A DNA stretch of 64,000 nt from Desulfoarculaceae bacterium (GCA_019429465.1 JAHYIV010000007.1:1-64000); one strand, 5' to 3'. Shown: positions 1 through 8,801, numbered from the stretch's first letter. The notes: a model not told the origin generated them from the letters alone. Program-made: numbers and translations.

Positions 1-391
1 TTATCAACTGTCATTCCGGCTCCCGTGTGTTTGTCTTGAATCCATTATAACACGGGTTTTAAAACCGGATTTTTTATCGTCAGGATGCCCTACATGAAGA
101 AATTATTTTTTGCACACGATCGACCTTACTGGCGGTCGACATGAAGCTATCAGTCCACAACCAAAAGGCTTTTCGGGCATATCGCACAGCATCCAGACAC
201 AGACTCTGGTTTTTGAAAAATCACACAAAAACAGTGTCAAGAACTTTTTTCAGCTCAGTGCATTTTTTTGAGCTGGATAGTTACATTTCCGCCAATATTT
301 TCTTATGATTTATATTTAAACAACACACCCGACGACGATGGTCAACCAAAAGAAAAGAGGTGTCTTTCTTGCATCAAAGTCCATCCAGGAT
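1..391. other. Gene-free left edge with repeat debris
   Basis: No convincing reading frame enters from the left edge on either strand; all frames close within about 95 bases. The stretch holds GTCATTCCGGC-like repeat text near base 10 and a lone terminal inverted repeat GCTGGATAGTTAC at 272-284. That terminal repeat is identical to the right end of the MITE at 3475-3631, so this is probably an eroded end of the same element. No terminator with a clear stem and T-run was seen for the minus-strand gene that ends at 392. Confidence 0.5.
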
Positions 392-1351
392 TCAGATAAT
401 GCCAAGCTTCATCAGTACCAGGACAACAAGCACCAGCAACCCAAGAAGCACAAGCGCAGCCAGCATGCCCCATAACTTTCGACCACCGTATTTTGCTGTT
501 TGCTGCCCGGCATCCATGGCGGCAGCGCGCAGCTGGCAGACGCCACAGTACAATTTCGCATCAATCTCCTGCAGAAATTCCGGATGAAAAGAATCGCCAC
601 AACCGGCGCAGACATCCGTGGGCATACCAGCTGGCTCAAGCCCCTCCGCGCCTGCCTCAGCTTGAGGGACCTCTTCAGGCTCAACTGCTGGTTCTACGCA
701 CAGCTCGGCCGCAGGCTCCACCACTGACTCGAAGACAACCTCACCCAGCTCAGCTGCCACTCTCCCGGCAGGTTCAGTTACTGGTTCCGGTTCAGGAATA
801 ACCTCAGCCTCCGGCAATACCTCCGGCTCCGGTTCAAGAACAACCTCAGCCTCCGGCAATAGCTCCGGCTCCGGTTCAAGAACAACCTCAGCCTCCGGCA
901 ATAGCTCCGGTTCAGGTTCAGGAACAACCTCAGCCTCCGGCAATACAGGCGGTTCCAGTTCCAGCGCTACCTCCGGCAAGACTCCTGTCAATGACTCAGG
1001 AATCAGTTCTGGTTCGGCTACAGGAGATACCCACTCAGCCCGGGCAGCAGGCTCAATGCCGGCCGCTGGAGCAGCCATCGCGCCTGACACATCAGCGACA
1101 GCAGCGCCTCTGGCTGGCTTCTCTGCCAGCATCTCCGGCATCAACAAGAACACCTTTGCACAGCGCGGGCACCTGAATTTTGTGCCAGGCACAGAATCCC
1201 GCAGGGAGCCGATTATTCCACAATGAGGACAGGCAAGCTTCTGCTCCATGAGCTTGAACACCTTATCACATTGCGGGCATCGCACCTTTTCTCCCGGCAT
1301 GGAACCATGCGCTGAACCAACAACCCCGCAATGGGGACAAGTCATCTTCAT
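392..1351 (-). CDS. Zinc-ribbon membrane protein with acidic 14-residue repeats
   Basis: About 319 residues. Two N-terminal zinc-ribbon modules of the MJ0042 type are visible (CPHCG...CPQC and CPHCG...CPRC), followed by a long Pro/Glu/Val-rich linker and a third Cys cluster (CAGCG...CGVC). One hydrophobic segment at the extreme C-terminus suggests a tail anchor. The linker carries about four copies of a 14-residue unit (LLPEAEVVLEPEPE). The start at 1351 is preferred because a GGAGGTGG site lies just upstream; an in-frame ATG at 1372 lies before that site. MJ0042 ribbons are common at the N-termini of deltaproteobacterial membrane proteins of unknown role. It is transcribed divergently from nikR. 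No specific function can be assigned. Confidence 0.75.
   Translation of the reverse strand: MKMTCPHCGVVGSAHGSMPGEKVRCPQCDKVFKLMEQKLACPHCGIIGSLRDSVPGTKFRCPRCAKVFLLMPEMLAEKPARGAAVADVSGAMAAPAAGIEPAARAEWVSPVAEPELIPESLTGVLPEVALELEPPVLPEAEVVPEPEPELLPEAEVVLEPEPELLPEAEVVLEPEPEVLPEAEVIPEPEPVTEPAGRVAAELGEVVFESVVEPAAELCVEPAVEPEEVPQAEAGAEGLEPAGMPTDVCAGCGDSFHPEFLQEIDAKLYCGVCQLRAAAMDAGQQTAKYGGRKLWGMLAALVLLGLLVLVVLVLMKLGII
770..950 (-). repeat. 42-bp in-frame tandem repeat
   Basis: Three to four direct copies of a 42-base unit, recognisable by ACCTCAGCCTCCGGCAATA starting at 801, 843, 885 and 927 on the plus strand. Each encodes the 14-residue acidic Pro-Glu unit of the zinc-ribbon protein. The period is a multiple of three, so copy-number change would keep the frame. 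Confidence 0.85.
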
Positions 1352-1513
1352 TTCCACCTCCAAGTCAAGCATTGTTCACAGCATCGCCCACCCCAAAAAC
1401 ATTCCTTTCACTTGTAGTACAAAAAAACAAGCAAATCAAACACGTTTTACTCCCTGGTGAGATTTTGGAAGCCATTTAACCGGGCCATTACCGTTCCGGA
1501 TCTTACATTTTTA

Positions 1514-1542
1514 TTGACTCACCGCTCAACCACGGATAAAAT
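1514..1542 (+). promoter_or_regulatory. Putative sigma70 promoter of nikR
   Basis: TTGACT at 1514-1519 and TAAAAT at 1537-1542 are separated by 17 bases, a good sigma70-type match 28 bases before the nikR start. Between the -10 box and the start codon lie TAACAC and GTATTA half-site-like words 13 bases apart. These could be a NikR contact, but their orientation is not that of the usual NikR palindrome, so autoregulation is only a guess. Confidence 0.45.
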
Positions 1543-1569
1543 AACACGAAATTAAAAAAGGTATTATAA

Positions 1570-1980
1570 ATGCTCAAGCGATTTACTGTCTCTATAGAAC
1601 AGAAGTTGCTGAATGACTTTGACACGTTCATGGAGCAGCATCATTATAAAAATCGCTCAGAAGCGATACGTGACCTGATCCGCTCCCGTTTTGTCGAGAA
1701 TGAATGGGCCGCTGACAAGGATGTGATGGGGGTGATCTCCCTGGTCTATGATCACCATCAGCCCCAGCTGCAGGAGAAGATCACCGAGCTGCAGCATGAT
1801 TCCCACCACCAGATCGTCTCCACCACCCATGTCCACATGGATCATGACAACTGCCTGGAGGTCATTATCATTCGTGGCAAGGCGGCCAAGGTCCAGGAAC
1901 TGGCCGACAACCTCATTGCCCTGCGCGGAGTACGCTACGGCAAGCTGGCCATGAACTCCACCGGCGAGCATCTGCACTGA
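1570..1980 (+). CDS. nikR: Nickel-responsive repressor NikR
   Basis: 136 residues, the usual NikR length. The N-terminal ribbon-helix-helix DNA-binding domain (about 1-45) is followed by the ACT-like nickel-sensing domain. The four high-affinity nickel ligands are all present, at the same positions as in the Escherichia coli protein: His76, His87, His89 and Cys95. NikR binds DNA when nickel is plentiful and shuts off nickel uptake. It lies 58 bases before nikM and almost certainly controls the importer genes that follow. An AAAGG site precedes the start codon. Confidence 0.95.
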   Translation: MLKRFTVSIEQKLLNDFDTFMEQHHYKNRSEAIRDLIRSRFVENEWAADKDVMGVISLVYDHHQPQLQEKITELQHDSHHQIVSTTHVHMDHDNCLEVIIIRGKAAKVQELADNLIALRGVRYGKLAMNSTGEHLH

Positions 1981-2038
1981 ACCTGGAGGCGCGTCATATG
2001 GCCTTCTGGTACCTTTTAACCTTTAACTTTCACCTTCC

Positions 2039-2653
2039 ATGCATATCTCAGAAGGCATTCTCACCGGGCCGGTGCTTCTTGGCGGCGGAGCCTTGACCAT
2101 TATCGGCACAACAATCGGCCTCAGAAGACTGAACTACGAAAGGATCATGACCGTGGCCCTGCTGGCCTCCACCTTTTTTGTGGCCTCTCTGATCCATGTC
2201 CCCATAGGGCCAGGCTCGGCCCACCTCCTCCTCGGAGGGTTGATGGGGATTATTCTGGGATGGGCCGCCTTCCCGGCAATCCTGACAGCCCTACTGCTCC
2301 AGGCCCTCTTCTTTCAGTACGGCGGCCTGCTGGTCCTTGGCGTCAACACCTTTAACATGGCTGCCCCTGCCGTGCTCTGCGGCCTGGCCCTCAGACCATG
2401 GCTGCATCGAGGAAAAAGCCGGCAATTATCCGCCGGCTTTCTGGCAGGTTTCTGCTCTCTCCTGCTGTCAGCACTTCTCACCGCCGCGGCTCTCTGGCTT
2501 TCAGATCCGGGCTTTTCTCATGCCGCCGCCATACTGGTAGCCGCCAATGTGCCCGTCATGGTGATCGAAGGGTGCATAACCTTCTTCATCGTCGGCTTTC
2601 TGGCCCGGGTGCAACCGGAAATACTGGACTTTACCAAGAGCACTCAATGCTAA
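2039..2653 (+). CDS. nikM: ECF nickel transporter substrate-binding membrane subunit NikM
   Basis: 204 residues, almost entirely hydrophobic. It starts with MHISEG, the hallmark N-terminus of CbiM/NikM S-components, whose N-terminal amine and His2 ligate the metal ion. Placement after nikR and next to nikL and nikK makes nickel more likely than cobalt; no cobalamin genes are nearby. In NikKMLQO systems it forms the substrate-specific core that docks on NikQ and the NikO ATPase. It overlaps nikL by 7 bases, indicating translational coupling. Confidence 0.92.
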   Translation: MHISEGILTGPVLLGGGALTIIGTTIGLRRLNYERIMTVALLASTFFVASLIHVPIGPGSAHLLLGGLMGIILGWAAFPAILTALLLQALFFQYGGLLVLGVNTFNMAAPAVLCGLALRPWLHRGKSRQLSAGFLAGFCSLLLSALLTAAALWLSDPGFSHAAAILVAANVPVMVIEGCITFFIVGFLARVQPEILDFTKSTQC

Positions 2654-3261
2654 TCCAACAAAAAACCCAGCGGACCCTGTCTCTCTTTTCCCTCCTGATG
2701 TTTGGCTTCTGGCTCTTTCCCGCCTGGTCCCAGGCCCACAAGATCCGCGTCTTTGCCTGGGTTGCCGGCGATACAGTCACCGTTGAGAGCGGATTTTCGG
2801 GCGGACGGCCCCTGGTTCAGGGCACAGTGGATGTGCAGGATGCGGCCACAGCCGCCATACTGCTCCAGGGCAAGACCGACGAACAGGGTATCTTCACCTT
2901 TTCACTGACCGAGGCCGGCCAACAAGGAAACATTCCACTGCGGATCATTGTCTCCGGTGGCGAAGGTCACCGCAATGAATGGCTACTCCAGCCAGGAGTT
3001 GCTCAACAAGGTACCGCCCGGGAGTCCCAGGAATCCGTAGAAACATCTCCAGCCCCGGAGCAATCTGGCTCGGCAGAGAACAGCCGCGAGGAACTGCGCG
3101 AAATTCTCGATCAGCTCCTGGAAGAAAAACTGGCCCCCATCCGCCGCAGCCTGGCCCAGGCAGAAGATCAGCAACCAGGGCTTACCGACATCCTTGGCGC
3201 CATCGGCTATCTCATCGGCCTGGCAGGCATTATTGCCTGGATGAAAAGCAGAAGAAAATAA
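2647..3261 (+). CDS. nikL: NikL-like membrane-anchored accessory subunit of nickel ECF importer
   Basis: 204 residues from the ATG at 2647, which overlaps the nikM stop; a longer open frame starting further upstream lies inside nikM and is unlikely. There is an N-terminal signal segment, then a small beta-rich periplasmic domain beginning HKIRVFAW, an acidic/Gln-rich stretch with likely coiled coil around residues 125-165, and a C-terminal transmembrane helix ending in KSRRK. This architecture fits NikL of the NikKMLQO systems, thought to help metal capture together with NikM. The symbol is assigned by architecture and context. Confidence 0.8.
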   Translation: MLIQQKTQRTLSLFSLLMFGFWLFPAWSQAHKIRVFAWVAGDTVTVESGFSGGRPLVQGTVDVQDAATAAILLQGKTDEQGIFTFSLTEAGQQGNIPLRIIVSGGEGHRNEWLLQPGVAQQGTARESQESVETSPAPEQSGSAENSREELREILDQLLEEKLAPIRRSLAQAEDQQPGLTDILGAIGYLIGLAGIIAWMKSRRK

Positions 3262-3340
3262 GGTCGCGCCCAAGAAACCCCTCTCTCCACCTGTCTTGTC
3301 CAGGCAATTGCGCTTGCCTCAAGTTCCAGTGGCACGGAAC

Positions 3341-3453
3341 ATCGTCTTTGCGAGCGGCAGCGAAGCAATCCAGAGAGTTCCCGGCAGGCCTGAGTGACCG
3401 TGGCCCCACACCTCTCTGGACTGCCACGTTGCTGCGCGCCTCGCAGTGACGGG
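3341..3453. repeat. REP-like imperfect palindrome
   Basis: The left part, CGTCTTTGCGAGCGGCAGCG followed by AAGCAATCCAGAG, is an imperfect reverse complement of the right part, CTCTGGACTGCCACGTTGCT through CCTCGCAGTGACG. Repeats with TTGCGAG...GAAGCAATCC ends are widely scattered in deltaproteobacterial genomes. It sits between nikL and nikK, and could form an extended hairpin in the nik transcript. Confidence 0.75.
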
Positions 3454-3474
3454 TGGTGGAATAAAATAGATGCG

Positions 3475-3631
3475 GTAACTACTATCCAGCAGCACCTCAT
3501 CTGCTTCATCATCGGCCTGCTTATGAACGAATCAGTACACTTCGCAGGCCTCTTTCTCGCATATGAAGCGCTGCTGAATAGTTACGTGACATGTGTTTTG
3601 GCATTTTCCCGGTACTAAGCTGGATAGTTAC
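3475..3631 (-). mobile_element. MITE, IS66-like ends (copy A)
   Basis: A 157-base element with terminal inverted repeats GTAAC...ATCCAGC and GCTGGATAGTTAC. It is flanked by near-identical 8-base duplications, tagatgcg (3467-3474) and tcgatgcg (3632-3639). A highly similar copy in opposite orientation lies at 20127-20280. GTAA termini with 8-base target duplications are the signature of the IS66 family, so this is probably a non-autonomous IS66 derivative; it encodes no transposase. It interrupts the nik cluster between nikL and nikK. Confidence 0.8.
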
Positions 3632-3740
3632 TCGATGCGGTTCTTTTGGCGCTTACGAAAAGAGAGACAGCTCGCAGCAAAAAGACGCACGGCCACGATC
3701 AACAACGAGCACATCCCCACCTTTTTTACCTGAGGATACT

Positions 3741-4547
3741 ATGAAACCTGTAATCACGGCAGCCCTGTGCGCCCTTTTACTCTCTATCCTCACCAGCCCC
3801 GGCCTGGCCCATTTCGGCATGGTCATCCCTTCGGCAAACCGGGTGAGCCAGCAGCAGCCGACCGTCCATCTCGACCTCTCCTTTTCCCACCCCTTTGCCG
3901 GCATCGGCATGGCCATGGAAAGGCCGGCCGCTTTTTACACCATGAAGGAGGGCCAGCGAGAAGAACTTACCTCCAGACTTTCCATGACCATGGTCATGGG
4001 ACACCGAGGCTGGGAACTTGACTACACGCCGAAACGGCCCGGAGTCTACTGGTTTATCATGGAGCCTCAGCCTTACTGGGAGGCCGCCGAGGATCTCTTC
4101 ATCATCCACTACACCAAGACAGCAATATCGGCCTTTGACGGCGATGAAGGATGGGCAGACCCCCTGGGGCTGAAGACCGAGATCGTGCCCCTGCTCCGTC
4201 CCTTTGGCAATTATGGCGGCAACACCTTTGTCGGTCAGGTGCTGCTCGACGGCAAGCCGGTTCCAGGCTCCTTGGTTGAGGTCGAATATTATGACCAGGC
4301 CAAAGAGCAGGCCGGGCAGAAGACGCTGCAGGCACCAAGCGACGCCCATGTCAGCCAGGTCATCCTGGCTGACGGCCAGGGAATCTTTTCCTTCACCTGT
4401 CCCGCTGCCGGCTGGTGGGGGTTTGCCGCCTTGAACGAGGCTGATTTCACCATCAAGGATCCGCAAGGACATGAAAAAGGCGTGGAACTCGGGGCTCTGC
4501 TCTGGCTCTACCTTGACCCCTTTCCCCGGCCCGGAGCTCCTCAATGA
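3741..4547 (+). CDS. nikK: Periplasmic nickel-binding component NikK (DUF4198)
   Basis: 268 residues from the ATG at 3741, preceded by a GAGGA site. A clear Sec signal peptide ends near LTSPGLAHFG, giving a mature protein starting with His-Phe. It belongs to the DUF4198 family (large periplasmic component of nickel/cobalt import). NikK is thought to bind nickel in the periplasm and pass it to NikM. Its stop overlaps the nikQ start by 4 bases (ATGA), so both are translated together. The reading frame stays open upstream into the MITE region, but that part has no signal peptide logic. Confidence 0.85.
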   Translation: MKPVITAALCALLLSILTSPGLAHFGMVIPSANRVSQQQPTVHLDLSFSHPFAGIGMAMERPAAFYTMKEGQREELTSRLSMTMVMGHRGWELDYTPKRPGVYWFIMEPQPYWEAAEDLFIIHYTKTAISAFDGDEGWADPLGLKTEIVPLLRPFGNYGGNTFVGQVLLDGKPVPGSLVEVEYYDQAKEQAGQKTLQAPSDAHVSQVILADGQGIFSFTCPAAGWWGFAALNEADFTIKDPQGHEKGVELGALLWLYLDPFPRPGAPQ

Positions 4548-5293
4548 TCGAAGAGCCCTTTGCAGTCGGCACCTCGCTGCTGCACCGGCGTGATGCCAGG
4601 GTCAAGATCATGGCCGCCTGCGCCCTGACGCTGGTCGTGGCCCTGACCGGTTCCTTTCTGGTGGCAACAATCGGCCTCACCGGCGCCACCCTGCTCCTGT
4701 TCGGTGCCCGCCTGCAGGCAGGCCTGGTTCTCAGACATCTGCTGGCCGTCAATCTGTTCACTCTTTTTCTGTGGCTGACCCTGCCTCTCACCTATGGCGG
4801 TGACGCCATGACCACCATAGGCGGGATGGCCATCAGCCACGACGGCATCCGACTCTCTGCGCTGATCACCCTGAAAACCAACGCCGTCGTCTTCACCCTC
4901 CTGGCCCTGCTCTCCACCTCAAGCGTCGCCAGCCTGGGACATGGCCTGGAAGGGTTGTCTGTGCCGCCAAAGCTTTGCTTCATGCTCCTGTCCACCTATC
5001 GTTATATCTTTGTCATCCACCAGGAATATCAACGGCTGCTCCGGGCTGCCAGGATGCGGGGATTTGTGGCCCGCACCAACCTGCACACCTACAAGACCTT
5101 CAGCCATCTCTTGGGCATGACGCTGGTCAAAAGCTGGAACCGGGCCAGACGGGTGCACCAGGCCATGATCCTGCGGGGTTTCACCGGGCAACTGACCCCC
5201 TTGCGCCAGTCGCCACTGGCAGGCGCTGATTATCTTTTTCTCCTGGCCCTGCTCACCTTCTGCGGCGGTCTCGCCGCCTTGAATCTGCTCTGA
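4544..5293 (+). CDS. nikQ: ECF nickel transporter T-component NikQ
   Basis: 249 residues, a CbiQ-family transmembrane coupling protein. The two cytoplasmic Ala-Arg-Gly-type coupling motifs are present (AARMRGF and AMILRGF); these helices dock on the ABC ATPase dimer. Its partner ATPase (NikO/CbiO) should normally follow, but the next gene, 213 bases on, is a MoxR/CbbQ ATPase and not an ABC protein. The ATPase must therefore be supplied from elsewhere in the genome, or has been lost. Confidence 0.9.
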   Translation: MIEEPFAVGTSLLHRRDARVKIMAACALTLVVALTGSFLVATIGLTGATLLLFGARLQAGLVLRHLLAVNLFTLFLWLTLPLTYGGDAMTTIGGMAISHDGIRLSALITLKTNAVVFTLLALLSTSSVASLGHGLEGLSVPPKLCFMLLSTYRYIFVIHQEYQRLLRAARMRGFVARTNLHTYKTFSHLLGMTLVKSWNRARRVHQAMILRGFTGQLTPLRQSPLAGADYLFLLALLTFCGGLAALNLL

Positions 5294-5506
5294 TTCAGGC
5301 CAGATTCTCAACCAAAGAGCTCAAGCTATTTCCGGCATCACTTCCGCCTGCAACCTCCCCCCATCTCCTGCTTTCGACACCCGACGAAGAGAGATAGGAA
5401 AAATTATTGTTTGCCCTTGTCAAGCTTCAGACTTACAATTCAGGGTACCTTTATAAAATTCAGACAGATCATACTCAACCCATAACCCGTCCTGAAGGTG
5501 GAGAAC

Positions 5507-6319
5507 ATGCAGATCACCGGCCAGAAAATAGAAGAACACCGCATCCATGACAAGCCCTTTTATCTGGTGCAGAAAAATGAGCTGGTCATCGCGGAGGCGG
5601 CATATAAGAATGGCATCCCTCTTCTACTCAAGGGTCCGACCGGCAGCGGCAAAAGCCGTTTCATGCAGTTTCTGGCCTGGAAGCTGCAAAGACCGCTGAT
5701 CACCGTCTCCTGCCACGATGACCTGTCAACCAGTGATCTGGTCGGACGCTACCTGATCCGGGGCGGCGAAACATTCTGGGTCGACGGCCCCATGACCCTG
5801 GCGGTCCGGCATGGAGCCATCTGTTACCTTGACGAGGTGGTTGAGGCCAGAAAAGATACCACGGTGGTTATTCACCCCCTGGCTGACGACCGACGTGAAC
5901 TGGCCATTGAAAAACGAGGCGAGCTGCTGGCAGCGCCGCCGGAGTTCATGCTGGCTGTATCATACAATCCTGGCTATCAGTCGGTCTTGAAAGACATGAA
6001 GCAATCAACCAGACAGCGTTTTGTGGCCCTTGAACTCGGCTATCCCAATGCGGATCTGGAGACAGAGATTGTTGCCCATGAGTCAGCCATCGATGAAAAA
6101 CTGGCCCGCCTGCTTGTCCGGATAGCAGCAATGACCCGAGGGCTGAAGGATTCAGGACTGCAGGAAGGAGCAAGTACGAGGCTGCTGGTTCATGCCGGGC
6201 TGCTCATAAAAGATGGTATTGAGCCCAGAGAGGCCTGTCAGGTGACCATCACCCAGGCCCTGACCGATGACCGGGAGATGCTGAATGCTATCGATGAGAT
6301 GGTCAGCTCGGTTCTCTAG
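5507..6319 (+). CDS. MoxR-type AAA+ ATPase, CbbQ/NirQ/NorQ family
   Basis: 270 residues from the ATG at 5507, with a GGTGGAG site just upstream; an in-frame GTG at 5498 is the alternative start. Walker A is GPTGSGKS (about residues 43-50) and Walker B is ICYLDEV. CbbQ/NorQ proteins pair with a VWA protein (CbbO/NorD), form hexameric rings and remodel a metalloenzyme: RuBisCO activation by CbbQO, or NO reductase maturation by NorQD. The partner follows 6 bases downstream. No RuBisCO or NO reductase gene is in the window, so the client enzyme is unknown. A possible promoter (TTGCCC at 5412, TACAAT at 5435) lies in the preceding gap. Confidence 0.85.
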   Translation: MQITGQKIEEHRIHDKPFYLVQKNELVIAEAAYKNGIPLLLKGPTGSGKSRFMQFLAWKLQRPLITVSCHDDLSTSDLVGRYLIRGGETFWVDGPMTLAVRHGAICYLDEVVEARKDTTVVIHPLADDRRELAIEKRGELLAAPPEFMLAVSYNPGYQSVLKDMKQSTRQRFVALELGYPNADLETEIVAHESAIDEKLARLLVRIAAMTRGLKDSGLQEGASTRLLVHAGLLIKDGIEPREACQVTITQALTDDREMLNAIDEMVSSVL

Positions 6320-6325
6320 AGTGAT

Positions 6326-8608
6326 GTGATGAAAAACGGACTCACTGAAAGACTGCGGCAGGTCATCCCTGTTGACCGGCTGAATGACTGGGAGAGGGAT
6401 GAAATTTTTGATCATCTGGCCGATTATGAGCCCCTGGTCGAAAAAACCGTCATAGAACAGCTTGGTATCCTCTGGCCGATAAGCTCGCCCCTCTGTTTTG
6501 ATTTTCTTGGTCATCTCACCAAGGGCCTGACCTGCCTCAGCATTGAGCAGCTGCCCGACTGGGTCAAAGGAATCCTTGATATCTATGAGGCCCATGGACT
6601 GCGGGCGGCCCGGGAGTATATGGATGATGTGGAGGCTCATTACCTCTGCACAATCAGAGGGAAAAAAGGGCTCAGCCTGGATGAAATCATTCCCAGGCTT
6701 CTGCCCTATCTGCGAGGCCTGTCCGGGCAGAGCCTGGAAATTCAGAAAGCACCCTCGTTATATACCGATACCAGGAGTGTTTTTCTGCCCCGGGAGATTA
6801 TTGCCCCCGCCAGGTCAAATGACAACTTTTATCTCTATAAACTGCTGGTCTCTTTCCTGTGGGCAGAAATTGAGCTGGATATCTACTGCCAGCAGCAGAC
6901 AGCCCCTGAAGTTCTGGAGGATTTCTTCCTCTCCTTTGAGGATCAGGAACTGGCAGCATCATGCTACCATCTGCTGCAGACTGTCCGCAGGGCCGAGTTC
7001 CTGAAATCATACCTGCCGGGACTGATGCGGGACGGACAGCCCCTTTTCAGGCTTTTACTCAAGGATGTTGATCTGTCGGATTCTTCCGCAGGTCCGGGAA
7101 ACGAGCTTGCCACTGTCCGCCAATGGCTTCTTTGCTGCTGTGCTGATGATCCGTTACCTGATCTCTCCGACGAAACAGCAGCCATTCTCCACCAGGCGTC
7201 AGCCGAAAAAATAAGCTATGAGGACATTTTTGGGGCCACAACACGCTTCTATGCCAGGGTGCGCCTGACAGGGGATTTCAAGCTGCCCGCACCTCTCTTC
7301 TTTCAGGGAAAGCTCCGTCCCGCAGAGGCAAGGATGGCCCGGCTGTCGAGGAGAGAAGAACAGAAACAGCAGTTCATCAAGGCCCTGGCCGCTGTCATCC
7401 CGCATCTCTCCGGTGCCCCCGAAACAGAGACGGAACAGACAGAAAAAATACAGATCCCCTCTATCAATGAAAGTGAAAGTGGGGCCATCCTGTCACCGAT
7501 GGGACAGGATGGAAAAAATGAGCAGTCGACGGAAGAAAAACAGAATGATCCCCGTTACATCTGCCTTGATGATGGGCAGATAAAAGTGCCGAAAGAACTG
7601 CGCCATCTGGCCAGGGAGATAGAGAATGATCTGGGGAAAGTGCCTTCATTCTACATTGCCAGCGCCAGCCGGATGGCCGGGGGCAGAGGCAAAACACCGG
7701 CCACAAGTATCCAGGAGGAAGAAGGGAAGGCCCTGCAGGGAGGGCTGCTCTATGATGAGTGGGATTTCCGGCGCCGTGGTTTTCGGAAAAACTGGTGCAT
7801 GCTTATTGAAAAACGAATCATTGCCACCAAGGGCACCTTTGTCACCACCACCATGGAGAAATACCGGGGCCAGATCCTGCAGCTGAAACGCCAGTTTGAG
7901 ATGATGCGCAGCCAGCAGCGTCTGGTCAGACGACAGCAGGATGGCGACGATATCGACCTTGATGCCCTGACTGAAGCATACGCCGACCTCAGGGCCGGAC
8001 TCGTGCCGTCGGAGGATCTTTTTGTCAGGCGGCAGCGAGACGAGCGTGACATTGCCGCCCTTTTTCTGGTTGACATGTCCTCGTCCACCGAAGGGTGGGT
8101 GGGTACAGCGCTGAAGGAATCACTGGTTCTTCTCAGTGAGGCCCTCCAGTCCCTTGGCGACCGTTATGCCATCTACGGTTTTTCCGGAATGCGCCGGAGC
8201 CAGAGTGAACTCTTCCATGTGAAAACGTTCACCGAGCCCTATTCGGAAGAGATCAGGGGACGTATTGGTGCCATATCCCCCATGGACTACACACGCATGG
8301 GCCCCCCCATCCGCCATTGCACCAAGGTCCTCAGAGATATTGATGCCCGGGTCCGGCTTTTGCTTATCTTAACGGACGGCAAACCGGAAGATTATGATGA
8401 CTACAAAGGAGAGTACGCCATAGAAGATACCCGCCATGCCCTGACAGAGGCAAAGGCTGGCGGTATTCATTCCTTCTGCATCTCCATTGACAAGGAGGCC
8501 CAGGACTATCTGGGGTATCTCTTTGGCGATATCAACTACACCTTTATCAATGACGTGAAAAAGCTGCCTCTGCGGGTGCCGGAGATTTACCGGACCCTCA
8601 CCAGCTGA
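6326..8608 (+). CDS. VWA-domain partner of CbbQ-like ATPase (CbbO/NorD-like)
   Basis: 760 residues. The C-terminal ~200 residues form a von Willebrand factor A domain with an intact MIDAS motif (DMSSST, and the later TDG). The long N-terminal part is helical, as in CbbO/NorD proteins. Such proteins use the metal-bound VWA domain to recruit the client enzyme to the AAA+ ring. The start is either GTG at 6326 or ATG at 6329; both give the same protein apart from one residue. It forms an operon with the preceding ATPase (6-base gap) and is followed by a MITE that separates it from the convergent fumarase gene. Confidence 0.85.
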   Translation: MMKNGLTERLRQVIPVDRLNDWERDEIFDHLADYEPLVEKTVIEQLGILWPISSPLCFDFLGHLTKGLTCLSIEQLPDWVKGILDIYEAHGLRAAREYMDDVEAHYLCTIRGKKGLSLDEIIPRLLPYLRGLSGQSLEIQKAPSLYTDTRSVFLPREIIAPARSNDNFYLYKLLVSFLWAEIELDIYCQQQTAPEVLEDFFLSFEDQELAASCYHLLQTVRRAEFLKSYLPGLMRDGQPLFRLLLKDVDLSDSSAGPGNELATVRQWLLCCCADDPLPDLSDETAAILHQASAEKISYEDIFGATTRFYARVRLTGDFKLPAPLFFQGKLRPAEARMARLSRREEQKQQFIKALAAVIPHLSGAPETETEQTEKIQIPSINESESGAILSPMGQDGKNEQSTEEKQNDPRYICLDDGQIKVPKELRHLAREIENDLGKVPSFYIASASRMAGGRGKTPATSIQEEEGKALQGGLLYDEWDFRRRGFRKNWCMLIEKRIIATKGTFVTTTMEKYRGQILQLKRQFEMMRSQQRLVRRQQDGDDIDLDALTEAYADLRAGLVPSEDLFVRRQRDERDIAALFLVDMSSSTEGWVGTALKESLVLLSEALQSLGDRYAIYGFSGMRRSQSELFHVKTFTEPYSEEIRGRIGAISPMDYTRMGPPIRHCTKVLRDIDARVRLLLILTDGKPEDYDDYKGEYAIEDTRHALTEAKAGGIHSFCISIDKEAQDYLGYLFGDINYTFINDVKKLPLRVPEIYRTLTS

Positions 8609-8624
8609 TCTTCCTTCAAACTTG

Positions 8625-8801
8625 ATGGCGTCGTAAAAAGTCGCCAACTGCTTCGTTGCTGCAGGTAAGCGAGCTTGCGAGACTCCGAATTATCTCGTCA
8701 CTGCGGCGTACTCAAGTACGCCTCATTCCTCGAAATTTGCGCGCCTCGCATTTGACGCTTTTTACTTAGCCATCTCATAAATTGAGTTTTTACGAAACCA
8801 T
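8625..8801 (-). mobile_element. MITE family 2, copy 1
   Basis: A 177-base element with terminal inverted repeats ATGGCGTCGTAAAAA at the left and the complement of ATGGTTTCGTAAAAA at the right. It is flanked by exact 8-base direct repeats CAAACTTG (8617-8624 and 8802-8809). A closely similar copy in opposite orientation is at 40553-40705; this copy has about 24 extra bases internally (near 8664-8688). No reading frame of note. Its right end coincides with the fumarase stop codon. Confidence 0.8.

Noticed and set aside
770..950. Short CRISPR-like array
   Set aside because: The 42-bp units are contiguous with no unique spacers and are in frame in the zinc-ribbon gene, encoding Pro-Glu repeats.
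1542..1562. NikR operator before nikR
   Set aside because: TAACAC and GTATTA occur 13 bases apart but in the opposite order from the known GTGTTA-N-TAACAC type; not strong enough to list as a site.
5507..6319. CbbQ-like ATPase as the missing nickel importer ATPase
   Set aside because: It has MoxR/AAA+ features and no ABC signature; ECF importers require an ABC-type ATPase.
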